This document shows positions 56,970-64,000 of a stretch of 64,000 nt of DNA, in pieces (the first letter of the stretch is position 1; each line of letters starts with the position of its first letter). The notes below the pieces were generated by a model. That model was not told where the DNA came from and did no database searches. It worked only from the letters and a program-made list of their open reading frames with translations. The position numbers were made by a program, and so were the translations under genes. The stretch covers positions 29,543 to 93,542 of the forward strand of contig NZ_QMEW01000021.1 of the NCBI RefSeq assembly GCF_003284965.1. Reading direction: 5' to 3'. This DNA is from Mycolicibacterium sp. GF69. GTDB taxonomy: Bacteria; Actinomycetota; Actinomycetes; Mycobacteriales; Mycobacteriaceae.

Positions 56970-58543
56970 ACCTGTGGCGGACCTCCCGAGCGATGCGGCG
57001 CTATCTGCTCGCATCGGTGGTCTGCGGGGTGGTACTCACCGCCGCGACGATCGCGGCGGCGGTGGTGCTGGCCGACGTCGTGGCCGGCATCATCACCGAT
57101 CCCACCACGCGTCACCTCGATCATTGGCTCGGTCCGCTCGTGCTCGTGTTGGGACTGTGGGCGATCCGCAGCGTTGCACACTGGTGTCAGGGCAGGCTCG
57201 CCTCGACGGGCGCCACGCAGGTCATCGCCGACCTGTCGGGCCAGGTGTTGCGCGCGGTCACCGCGCTGCCACCGCGACGGCTGGCGGTCGAGCGCGACAC
57301 CGCTGCGGCGTTGATTACGCGCGGCCTGGACGGCTTACGGCCGTTCCTCACCGCGTACCTACCGGCGGTGTTTCTCGCGGGCATCCTGACCCCGGCGGCG
57401 GTGCTGGTGATCGCGGCCGTTGACTGGTACTCCGCGGTGATCGTGCTGGTGGCGCTGCCGCTCATCCCAATCTTCATGGTGCTCATCGGCTTGCTGACCA
57501 AGCAACGTACCGAGGCCGCGCTGGCTGCGATGACCACACTGCAGTCGCGGCTGCTGGACCTGGTGGCCGGAATCCCGACGCTTCGGGCGTTGGGACGGCT
57601 CGAAGGTTCAGCCGGCCGCATCACGGAACTGGCTGCGGCACATCGGCGTTCGGCGATGGCCACACTGCGCATCGCCTTCCTGTCCGCGCTGGTGCTCGAA
57701 CTTCTGGCCACGCTGGGCGTCGCGCTCGTGGCCGTGGGCATCGGGCTGCGTTTGGTCTTCGGCGAGATGTCCCTGACGGCAGGGTTGACCGCGCTGCTAC
57801 TCGCACCCGAGGTGTTCTGGCCGCTTCGCCGCGTCGGCGTGGAGTTCCATGCGGCCCAGGACGGGCGGACCGCCGCCGACGCCGCGCTCCGGCTTCTCGA
57901 CACGCTGCCATCCCGACCGGCCGGGACCAAGACCGTCACCGCCAGAGGCGCCACCCTGTACCTCGAGGCGCTCGACGCGGATGTCGAGCCCGGTCGCGTC
58001 ACCGTGCTGACCGGCCCCAACGGTGCCGGTAAGACCACGCTGCTACATACGATCCTCGGACTGCATCCGGGACGGGTGTCGGTCGACGGCATCGACGTCG
58101 ACGAACTGGACCTACCCGCCTGGTGGCGCCAGGTCTCCTGGCTGCCGCATCGTCCGGTGCTGGTCCCGGGCAGCATACGGGACAACCTCGAGTTGTTCGG
58201 ACCCCTGCGCGATCTCGATAAGGCCTGCCGTGCAGCAGGTTTCGACGAGGTGCTCGCGACGCTCCCCGACGGTTTGGACACCCTGCTCGGCCGGGACGGC
58301 ACGGGTCTGTCGCTCGGCCAGCGGCAGCGGCTCGGTCTGGCCCGCGCGCTGGGCTCCTGTGCACCGGTGCTGCTACTGGACGAACCGACGTCACACCTCG
58401 ACGCGGCGATGGAGGCCCGCGTCCTCGACGCGATCGTCGAGCGGGCGCGGGCCGGCGCCACCGTGCTCGTCGTCGGCCACCGCGATCCGGTTCGCGCCAT
58501 CGGCGATCGGGTGCTCTCGCTGGGAGATCTGGTCGATGCGTGA
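56966..58543 (+). CDS. cydD: Cytochrome bd assembly ABC transporter CydD
   Basis: A 525-aa half-transporter (six membrane helices plus ATPase) that with CydC exports thiols/haem-related compounds needed to assemble cytochrome bd. ATPase domain from about residue 335: Walker A GPNGAGKTTLLHTILG, Q-loop region WRQVSWLPHRPVLVPGSIRDN, signature LSLGQRQRLGLARAL (Gly-to-Leu at the third position, typical of CydD), Walker B LLLDEPTSHLDAAME, H-loop VVGHRDPVRAIG. Start GTG 56966 by GTGA overlap with cydB. The stop overlaps the cydC start region. Confidence 0.95.
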   Translation: MNLWRTSRAMRRYLLASVVCGVVLTAATIAAAVVLADVVAGIITDPTTRHLDHWLGPLVLVLGLWAIRSVAHWCQGRLASTGATQVIADLSGQVLRAVTALPPRRLAVERDTAAALITRGLDGLRPFLTAYLPAVFLAGILTPAAVLVIAAVDWYSAVIVLVALPLIPIFMVLIGLLTKQRTEAALAAMTTLQSRLLDLVAGIPTLRALGRLEGSAGRITELAAAHRRSAMATLRIAFLSALVLELLATLGVALVAVGIGLRLVFGEMSLTAGLTALLLAPEVFWPLRRVGVEFHAAQDGRTAADAALRLLDTLPSRPAGTKTVTARGATLYLEALDADVEPGRVTVLTGPNGAGKTTLLHTILGLHPGRVSVDGIDVDELDLPAWWRQVSWLPHRPVLVPGSIRDNLELFGPLRDLDKACRAAGFDEVLATLPDGLDTLLGRDGTGLSLGQRQRLGLARALGSCAPVLLLDEPTSHLDAAMEARVLDAIVERARAGATVLVVGHRDPVRAIGDRVLSLGDLVDA

Positions 58544-60026
58544 GTTACTGCGGCCTCGATTGGCGCGACTGGCGCTCGCGGTTGCGCTCGGGGTGCTGTC
58601 GCTGGGCAGTGCGCTCGCGCTGGCCGCGATCTCGGCGTGGTTGATCACCAGGGCGTGGCAGATGCCGCCGGTGCTGGATCTGACCGTCGCGGTGGTGGCG
58701 GTCCGCGCGCTCGGTATCTCGCGCGGTCTCCTCGGCTACTGCCAACGGCTGGCCTCGCACGACACCGCGCTGCGCACAGCGGCCGACACCCGCGAAGCGC
58801 TGTACCGCAGGCTCGCCGAGGCACCCGCCGACACCGCGCTGCGGATGCCGAGCGGCGAACTGGTGGCGCGGATCGGCGCGTCGGTCGACGACCTCGCCGA
58901 CGTGGTGGTGCGTGCGGTGTTGCCGATCGCCGTGGCGGCCGTGCTTTCAGTGGCCGCAGTCGCCGGAATCGCCGTCGTCTCCGTCGAGGCGGCGGTCGTG
59001 CTCGCACTGTGCCTGCTGATCGCGGGCGTCGTCGCGCCTTCGCTGTCGGCGAAGGCGGCCGCAGCAACCGAAGCTGTCGCGACTCAACATCATTCGGGTC
59101 GCGACGTGGCGGTGATGCTCGCGCTGGAGCATGCGCCGGAGCTTCGTGTCAGCGGCCGCCTCGACGCGGTCCTCGCCGAGGCCGATCGCAGGCACCGCGA
59201 CTGGGGCCGGGCCACCGACCGGGCAGCCGCGCCCGCCGCGTTGGCGGCCGCCGCCTCCACGGCGGCGATCGGTGTCAGCGTATTCGGCGCCGTGGTGGCG
59301 GCGCTGGCGATCGCCGACTCGGTCGCACCGACGACCTTGGCGATCCTGATGCTCTTGCCCCTGTCGGCGTTCGAAGCGACCACTGCGTTACCCGCTGCCG
59401 CGGTGCAGCTCACCAGGTCGCGCATCGCCGTCGGCCGACTGGCCGAGCTCACCGCGCCGACCGATTCGCCGCGCACCCGGCCGGCGGCTCCCGACGTCGC
59501 GCTGACACCCGGCGACCGCCTTGCCATCGTCGGTCCCAGCGGATCGGGTAAGACGACGCTGTTGCTGTCGCTGGCGGAATCCGAGCCGTCCGCAGTGTTT
59601 TTCGCCGAGGACGCGCACCTGTTCGACACCACGGTGCGGGACAACATGCTGGCGGTCCGCGGCGACGCGAGCGATGACGAGATCCGAATCGTTCTGCGGC
59701 GCGTCGGTCTTGGCGACTGGCTCGACGCGTTACCGGAGGGGCTGTCGACCGTGCTCGTCGGCGGGGCCGCCGCCGTATCCGCCGGGCAGCGCAGGCGCCT
59801 ACTTCTGGCGCGGGCGCTGCTGACCACTGCCGCGACAGTGCTGCTCGACGAACCCACCGAACACCTCGACGCCGCCGACGGCAGCCGGATGCTGATCGAA
59901 CTGCTCACTCCCGGCGGCCTTTTCCCGGCCGACCGCACGGTCGTCGTCGCCACCCATCATCTGCCCGGCAAGCTTGAGTGTCCTACCCTCATTCTCGCTG
60001 CTCACGGAGTAACCTCCTCCGCATGA
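58536..60026 (+). CDS. cydC: Cytochrome bd assembly ABC transporter CydC, with a shortened ATPase domain
   Basis: A 496-aa partner of CydD, about 80 aa shorter than M. tuberculosis CydC. Six membrane helices occupy about 1-300. The ATPase domain has Walker A GPSGSGKTTLLLSLAES, but only about 20 residues separate it from AVFFAEDAHLFDTTVRDNML, where some 45-50 are usual, and the Q-loop Gln is Glu. The signature is degenerate (AAVSAGQRRRLLLARAL); Walker B VLLDEPTEHLDAADG and H-loop VVATHHL are intact. In a heterodimer this could be the degenerate site, with CydD doing catalysis. Start ATG 58536 overlaps the cydD stop by eight bases. Confidence 0.93.
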   Translation: MRELLRPRLARLALAVALGVLSLGSALALAAISAWLITRAWQMPPVLDLTVAVVAVRALGISRGLLGYCQRLASHDTALRTAADTREALYRRLAEAPADTALRMPSGELVARIGASVDDLADVVVRAVLPIAVAAVLSVAAVAGIAVVSVEAAVVLALCLLIAGVVAPSLSAKAAAATEAVATQHHSGRDVAVMLALEHAPELRVSGRLDAVLAEADRRHRDWGRATDRAAAPAALAAAASTAAIGVSVFGAVVAALAIADSVAPTTLAILMLLPLSAFEATTALPAAAVQLTRSRIAVGRLAELTAPTDSPRTRPAAPDVALTPGDRLAIVGPSGSGKTTLLLSLAESEPSAVFFAEDAHLFDTTVRDNMLAVRGDASDDEIRIVLRRVGLGDWLDALPEGLSTVLVGGAAAVSAGQRRRLLLARALLTTAATVLLDEPTEHLDAADGSRMLIELLTPGGLFPADRTVVVATHHLPGKLECPTLILAAHGVTSSA

Positions 60027-60562
60027 GCGAACCGGACCAGCCCGAGACGCCACCGCAAACGCCGCAGTCGCCTCCAGCGCAGCCGCCACCGACGCAACCG
60101 CCGGCAGCGCAGCAGCCGCAGTACGGGGCCTACCCCGGCGGCTATCCCCCGCCCCCTCCGCAGGGCTACGCGTATCCGCCACCGGCCAACGCCCCCAAGA
60201 ACGGCATCGGCATCGCCGCGCTGGTGGTCGCCATCATCGCGCTGCTTTCCGTCTTCGGCGGCATCGTGCTCGGCGTCGTCGCGGTGATCCTGGGCGTCAT
60301 CGGCTGGCGGCGCGCCAAACGCGGTGAGGCCACCAACGGCGGCGTCGCCATGGCCGGCATCGTCCTCGGTGTTTTGAGCATCATCGAGGCGATCGTGGTC
60401 ATCTGGCTGGCCGTCTGGGGCTTCAACGAAGTCGGCGGCACGGATTACATCGACTGCATATCGCGTGCGGGTGATGACCAGGACGCCGTGCAGCAGTGCG
60501 CCGACGAGTTCCAGCAACGCGTCGAGGACCAGTTCTCGGTGACCTTGACGCCGAATCCCTAG
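60023..60562 (+). CDS. DUF4190-type membrane protein with Pro/Gln-rich N-terminus
   Basis: A 179-aa protein. Residues 1-60 are a disordered Pro/Gln/Tyr-rich tail (PQTPQSPPAQPPPTQPP). Two membrane helices follow (IGIAALVVAIIALLSVFGGIV and VAMAGIVLGVLSIIEAIVVI) around the DUF4190 motif GWRRAKRGEATNGGVAMAGIVLG. The extracytoplasmic tail has two cysteines. Function unknown. ATG at 60023 overlaps the cydC stop (ATGA), so it is the last gene of the cyd operon, though a role in the oxidase is only inferred from position. Confidence 0.8.
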   Translation: MSEPDQPETPPQTPQSPPAQPPPTQPPAAQQPQYGAYPGGYPPPPPQGYAYPPPANAPKNGIGIAALVVAIIALLSVFGGIVLGVVAVILGVIGWRRAKRGEATNGGVAMAGIVLGVLSIIEAIVVIWLAVWGFNEVGGTDYIDCISRAGDDQDAVQQCADEFQQRVEDQFSVTLTPNP

Positions 60563-60575
60563 TCGGCGCCCCTAG

Positions 60576-61463
60576 TCAGCGGGCTGCGGGCTGCCGGGCC
60601 GGGAAGTACTTGACGATGCCTTCCTGCACCACGGTGGCGATGGGCTGGCCGGAGCGGTCGAAGTAGTGACCGGTGCCCAGGCCGCGCGAGTCGGCGGCCA
60701 CCGGTGAAGCCGTCGAGTAAAGGACCCAGTCGTCGAAGCGCACGGGCCGGTGGAACCACACCGAATGGTTGGTGGTGACCGCGAAGATCCGGTCATAACC
60801 CCACGACAGACCGTGGGTGGTGATGATCGAGTCGAGGACCGTGGTGTCCGAGGAGTAGACCAGCGCGGCTGCGTGCAACACGGGATCCTGCGGCATCGTC
60901 CCCAGCGCCTTCATCCACACCCGGTTGTGCGGCAGTGCTGCGCCCTTGTGGCGCATCACCCAGCTCGGGTCGTTGGTGTATCGCCAGTCGATCGGCCGCA
61001 ATGCGTTGACGAAGTGCGGGACGACGTCCTCGTAGCCGCGCAGCAACTCGTCCACGGCCGGCACCGACTCCGGATTCGGCACGTCCGGCGGGGCGACGCC
61101 GTGCTCGAGGCTGCGCCCCCCGGACAGGAACGACACCATCGCGGTGGTCAGGAGTTGACCACCCTGCATCACGTCGACGCGACGGTTGGCGAAGCGACGC
61201 TCGTCGCGCAACGGCACGACGTGGAACTCGAGATCCCTCTCAGGGTCACCGCCCGCTATGAAGTGAACCGACAGCGCGCTCGGCGGCGTCGAATGCTTCA
61301 GGCTCCGGCTGGCCGCCACGAATGACTGCGCCATCATCTGGCCGCCGAAGGTGCGTATCGGGTTCTTGCTGGGATGCGAGCCGACGTAGACGTCGTCGCC
61401 GGTCTTTCGGAGGTCAAGTATCGCGAGCAGCTCGTCGAAGTCCGCTGACCCTGACACTCGCAT
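60576..61463 (-). CDS. tesB: Acyl-CoA thioesterase II
   Basis: A 295-aa double-hotdog thioesterase hydrolysing acyl-CoA to fatty acid and CoA. N-terminal hotdog: HPSKNPIRTFGGQMMAQSFV and SVHFIAGGDPERDLEFHVV. C-terminal hotdog: ALVYSSDTTVLDSIITTHGL (catalytic Asp) and NHSVWFHRPVRFDDWVLYS, with GLGTGHYFDRSGQPIATVVQEG (Thr/Gln region). M. tuberculosis TesB1 (Rv1618) is 300 aa in the same neighbourhood. ATG 61463 is preceded by GAGGAG and lies 11 bp after the pykA stop, so the two are probably co-transcribed. Confidence 0.94.
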   Translation of the reverse strand: MRVSGSADFDELLAILDLRKTGDDVYVGSHPSKNPIRTFGGQMMAQSFVAASRSLKHSTPPSALSVHFIAGGDPERDLEFHVVPLRDERRFANRRVDVMQGGQLLTTAMVSFLSGGRSLEHGVAPPDVPNPESVPAVDELLRGYEDVVPHFVNALRPIDWRYTNDPSWVMRHKGAALPHNRVWMKALGTMPQDPVLHAAALVYSSDTTVLDSIITTHGLSWGYDRIFAVTTNHSVWFHRPVRFDDWVLYSTASPVAADSRGLGTGHYFDRSGQPIATVVQEGIVKYFPARQPAAR

Positions 61464-61474
61464 CTCCTCAACAG

Positions 61475-62893
61475 CTAGACGTCGTCCTCCCCGATCCGGT
61501 GCACGTGGATCAGATTCGTGGAGCCTACTGTGCTCGGCGGAATGCCCGCGATGACGACCACCAGGTCGCCCCGCTTGTATCGGCCGAGTTCCAACAGCGA
61601 TTTGTCGACCTGGCGGATCATTCCGTCGGTGGTCTGGATGTGCGGCACGATGAACGTCTCGGTGCCCCAGCTCAGCGCGAGCTGGCTTCGCACCTCGGGC
61701 AACGAGGTGAACGCGAGCAGCGGCAGCGGCGTGTGCAGCCGCGCGAGCCTGCGCACGGTGTCGCCCGACTGTGTATAGGCGACGAGCGCCTTGGCGTCCA
61801 GACGCTCACCGATGTCGCGGGCGGCATAGGAGATGACGCCGCGCTTCGTTCGCGGCAGATGCGTCAGCGGCGGCGCGGCCACCGAGTTCTCCTCGACCGC
61901 GTGAATGATGCGCGCCATGGTCTTGACCGCATCGAGCGGGTACTTGCCGACGGACGTCTCACCGGACAGCATCACCGCGTCGGCGCCGTCGAGCACCGCG
62001 TTGGCGACGTCGGACGCCTCGGCCCGGGTGGGCCGCGAGTTCTCGATCATCGACTCCAGCATTTGGGTGGCGACGATGACCGGTTTCGCGTTCTCCCTTG
62101 CCATTTGGATGGCGCGCTTCTGCACCAGCGGGACTTCTTCGAGCGGCAGCTCCACGCCGAGGTCACCGCGGGCCACCATGATGGCGTCGAATGCCAGCAC
62201 GACGGCCTCGAGGTTGTCGATGGCTTCGGGCTTCTCGAGCTTGGCGATCACCGGCACTCGCCGGCCGAGGCGATCCATCACCTCGTGCACGAGTTCGATG
62301 TCGGCCGGTGAGCGAACGAAGGACAATGCGATGAAGTCGACTCCCAGCCGCAGCGCGAACTCGAGATCGTCGATGTCCTTCTCCGAAAGCGCGGGAGCCG
62401 AGACTTTCATACCGGGCAGCGACATTCCCTTGTTGTTGCTGACCGGACCGCCCTCGGTGACGGTGCAGATCACGTCGTTGCCTTCGATGCGTTCGACGAC
62501 CAGGCCGACGTTTCCGTCGTCCACCAGCACCCGGTCACCGGCGGTGGCGTCCTCGGCGAGGCGCTTGTAGGTGGTCGAGACTCGATCGGAAGTGCCCTCG
62601 ACGTCATCGACGGTGATCCGCACCGTCTCCCCCGCAGCCCAGAACGTCGGGCCGTCCTTGAACCGGCCAAGCCGGATCTTGGGGCCCTGAAGGTCGGCGA
62701 GGATCCCGACCGCGTGCCCGCTGGCGTCGGAGGCCGCCCGGACACGCTTGTAGTTGGCTTCGTGGTCGGAATGCTCACCGTGGCTGAAGTTGAGCCGGGC
62801 GACGTCCATTCCTGCCGCGACCAGCGCACGGACGGCGTCATCGGTCGCGGTGGCCGGACCGAGAGTGCAGACGATCTTTCCGCGTCTATTCAC
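61475..62893 (-). CDS. pykA: Pyruvate kinase
   Basis: A 472-aa glycolytic enzyme converting PEP and ADP to pyruvate and ATP. N-terminal KIVCTLGPATATDDAVR, substrate-binding MDVARLNFSHGEHSDH, ADLQGPKIRLGRF, VIAKLEKPEAIDNLEAVV (catalytic Lys), MVARGDLGVELP and DAVMLSGETSVGKYPLDAV. A C-terminal regulatory domain follows (AYTQSGDTVRRLARL). Length equals M. tuberculosis PykA (472 aa). GTG 62893 is eight bases after a TATGCT -10, so the leader is one or two bases long. Confidence 0.97.
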   Translation of the reverse strand: MNRRGKIVCTLGPATATDDAVRALVAAGMDVARLNFSHGEHSDHEANYKRVRAASDASGHAVGILADLQGPKIRLGRFKDGPTFWAAGETVRITVDDVEGTSDRVSTTYKRLAEDATAGDRVLVDDGNVGLVVERIEGNDVICTVTEGGPVSNNKGMSLPGMKVSAPALSEKDIDDLEFALRLGVDFIALSFVRSPADIELVHEVMDRLGRRVPVIAKLEKPEAIDNLEAVVLAFDAIMVARGDLGVELPLEEVPLVQKRAIQMARENAKPVIVATQMLESMIENSRPTRAEASDVANAVLDGADAVMLSGETSVGKYPLDAVKTMARIIHAVEENSVAAPPLTHLPRTKRGVISYAARDIGERLDAKALVAYTQSGDTVRRLARLHTPLPLLAFTSLPEVRSQLALSWGTETFIVPHIQTTDGMIRQVDKSLLELGRYKRGDLVVVIAGIPPSTVGSTNLIHVHRIGEDDV

Positions 62894-62901
62894 GACACTC
62901 G

Positions 62902-62907
62902 AGCATA
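62902..62907 (-). promoter_or_regulatory. -10 hexamer TATGCT of pykA
   Basis: TATGCT on the minus strand ends eight bases before GTG 62893, predicting an almost leaderless message. The rest of 62908-63010 holds only a weak GC hairpin (62988-62993 with 63005-63010) after the DUF2752 stop. Confidence 0.5.
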
Positions 62908-63010
62908 GTCGTTATCGATTCAGACGACGGCTCTCCAGGACGGGCGCTGACAGGTTGAAATCGACAACGTCACGCAGCAATTCGGACACGGGCTCGTCGC
63001 GCCGGCCCGT

Positions 63011-63421
63011 TCACCCGTCGAGAATTGTGGGGACCAGCGGGAATCCGGGCAGGTTGCGCACCACCGTCCAGGCCAGCGCTGAGGTGATGATCACAATGGT
63101 GGCCGACATATTCATCAACGGTTTTCGTTGGCGCCACCGGACCAAAAGCCATGTCAGCAGGAGCGGAAGGCCCACGAGCAGGTAGATATTGTCGACAACC
63201 GCGGCGGCAAGGTCGCCGTGCAGAAGGTCGTGTGTCATCCGCAGGCCGCCGCAGGCGGGGCAGTCCAGCCCGGTGATCGCCTTGAACGGGCATGCCGGGA
63301 AGACGAAGTTCGGGCGGTGCGGGTCGGCGATGCCGATGTAGGCCAACGCGCCAGTAAGCAGGGCGCCCGTGCCGAGCGCACCGTAGAGCTGTTTACGGCT
63401 CGTGCCGGCGCTAGGTGCCAT
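63011..63421 (-). CDS. DUF2752 membrane protein
   Basis: A 136-aa membrane protein with three hydrophobic segments. The DUF2752 motif is CPFKAITGLDCPACGGLRMTHDLL (residues about 43-66: Cys-Pro-hydrophobic followed by CPxCGxxR). Function unknown; the family is widespread in actinobacteria and cyanobacteria. It occupies the Rv1616 position, upstream of pykA. Its ATG (63419-63421) lies within the last codons of the TM2-domain gene, so translation is coupled. Confidence 0.85.
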   Translation of the reverse strand: MAPSAGTSRKQLYGALGTGALLTGALAYIGIADPHRPNFVFPACPFKAITGLDCPACGGLRMTHDLLHGDLAAAVVDNIYLLVGLPLLLTWLLVRWRQRKPLMNMSATIVIITSALAWTVVRNLPGFPLVPTILDG

Positions 63422-63827
63422 CGCGCAGGGGGCGCCCCTGAGGATCGCGGACCTTGTCGGTGAGCAGCAGAATGGCGTCGATGATGCCCCAGATGATGGC
63501 GCCGATCCCGCACGTGATCAGGCCGACGACCAACTGCGCCACACCCAGCCCCGTGTAGCCGAGGTAGATACGGCCGATGCCGACCAGGCCGAAAAGGCCG
63601 AGCAACTGCAGCAGGCCCGCAATGAGTTTGGACTTGTCGGAGTACGGCTCGCCCGTCAAGGGGTGACGACCATAGGGAGCCATCGGGTCGCCGTACGCGG
63701 GTGGATAGCCCGCCGGCGGACCGTACTCGCCCGGTGGGGGCGGGTATTGCGGCTGGTAGTCCGACGGCTGTGGGGGCGGTGGAGGCGTGTTGCCGTGCTC
63801 ACTACCACCGAACTGCGGCTCAGTCAT
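63411..63827 (-). CDS. TM2-domain membrane protein with Pro/Tyr-rich N-terminus
   Basis: A 138-aa protein. The N-terminal 65 residues are a Pro/Tyr/Gly-rich disordered tail (PQPSDYQPQYPPPPGEYGPP). The C-terminal part has two helices with TM2-domain features (LIAGLLQLLGLFGLVGIGRIYLGYTGLGV and AQLVVGLITCGIGAIIWGII), then a charged end (DKVRDPQGRPLRDGT). Function unknown. ATG 63827 was chosen where the Pro-rich tail begins; a longer frame to 63914 has no such character. It overlaps the DUF2752 gene by 11 bp. Confidence 0.83.
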   Translation of the reverse strand: MTEPQFGGSEHGNTPPPPPQPSDYQPQYPPPPGEYGPPAGYPPAYGDPMAPYGRHPLTGEPYSDKSKLIAGLLQLLGLFGLVGIGRIYLGYTGLGVAQLVVGLITCGIGAIIWGIIDAILLLTDKVRDPQGRPLRDGT

Positions 63828-64000
63828 GGCACCAGCATGCCAGACAGTTGTGGCATGACGCAGTAGGAAAAGGCGACCAGTTCGCGGGCGTCCAGGACAT
63901 TGGCGGGACGCCACGGCAGGTGGTAGCGAAAGCAGTTGCGGGCCTGAATCTTTACGGCCCTGAGACCGACTTTGCTAAAGCTAAGCGGTTTCAGAAGGGT
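63828..64000. other. Intergenic edge region, no gene recognised
   Basis: 173 bp upstream of the TM2-domain gene. A minus-strand frame stays open to the edge but its codons have low third-position GC, unlike the neighbours, so it is probably leader or promoter DNA. Confidence 0.4.

Noticed and set aside
63828..64000. Partial upstream gene at the right edge
   Set aside because: The open minus-strand frame has AT-rich third positions and no recognisable sequence; treated as noncoding.
1..64000. CRISPR arrays, insertion sequences, prophage or integration sites at the two tRNAs
   Set aside because: No direct-repeat arrays, transposase or integrase sequences and no tRNA 3'-end duplications were seen by eye.

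Overview
The window is high-GC actinobacterial DNA whose gene content and order match the mycobacterial chromosome from the lysX end of the M. tuberculosis Rv1640c region down to the Rv1616 region. Matching genes are lysX, uvrA, an MBL hydrolase, a universal stress protein, a GT-C mannosyltransferase, an MFS pump, uvrB, coaE, rpsA, polA, the Rv1628c/Rv1627c pair, pdtaR, a class III adenylate cyclase, cydABDC, tesB and pykA. Blocks that slow growers lack or place elsewhere (livKHMGF, a polar amino-acid ABC transporter, a second Dps, UdgX, a CHAT-protease cluster) point to a fast-growing Mycolicibacterium-type species. No IS element, prophage or CRISPR array was seen, and no gene-free stretch exceeds 300 bp.

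Layout. 1-9.4 kb: the 3' part of lysX, a small acidic protein, a four-gene minus-strand cluster built around a CHAT (caspase-like) peptidase and a helical-repeat protein, and an LpqH-type lipoprotein. 9.5-25.4 kb: DNA repair and envelope genes: an HTH_42 protein, uvrA, MBL hydrolase, class I aldolase, an Lnt-like protein whose catalytic Cys is Ser, Usp, mannosyltransferase, UdgX, tRNA-Cys, MFS pump, the hibernation factor rafH, uvrB and a DUF402 protein. 25.5-35 kb: an exported protein, coaE, rpsA, a PrsW-type protease, a TetR/carotenoid-oxygenase pair and polA. 35-43.4 kb: a DUF35/thiolase-fold pair behind a KstR-type operator, a YwaF-type membrane protein, the branched-chain amino-acid ABC operon and pdtaR. 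43.4-53.6 kb: an unusual short-arm tRNA with a CAA anticodon, adenylate cyclase, SRPBCC protein, a divergent hydrolase/TetR pair, Dps, a DUF2339 protein, a NarL-type two-component system and the polar amino-acid ABC transporter. 53.8-64 kb: HdeD, cytochrome bd oxidase with its assembly ABC exporter, tesB, pykA and small membrane proteins.

Regulation is unusually readable. At least eight genes have a TANNNT -10 hexamer ending exactly six bases before ATG or GTG, which is the geometry of leaderless mycobacterial transcripts, and this settles several start codons. uvrA and uvrB share an identical PafBC-type DNA-damage promoter (TTGTCGGAG-N8-TANNNT), and polA has a weaker copy. Other sites found are a perfect KstR consensus, a DosR-like box before rafH, a MerR-type 19-bp-spacer promoter before the MFS pump, a CRP-like box before cydA and two TetR-type operators.

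The best candidate for an under-described system is the CHAT-peptidase cluster at 3.6-8.9 kb. Names tied to M. tuberculosis loci rest on recalled synteny and sequence recognition; no search was run.
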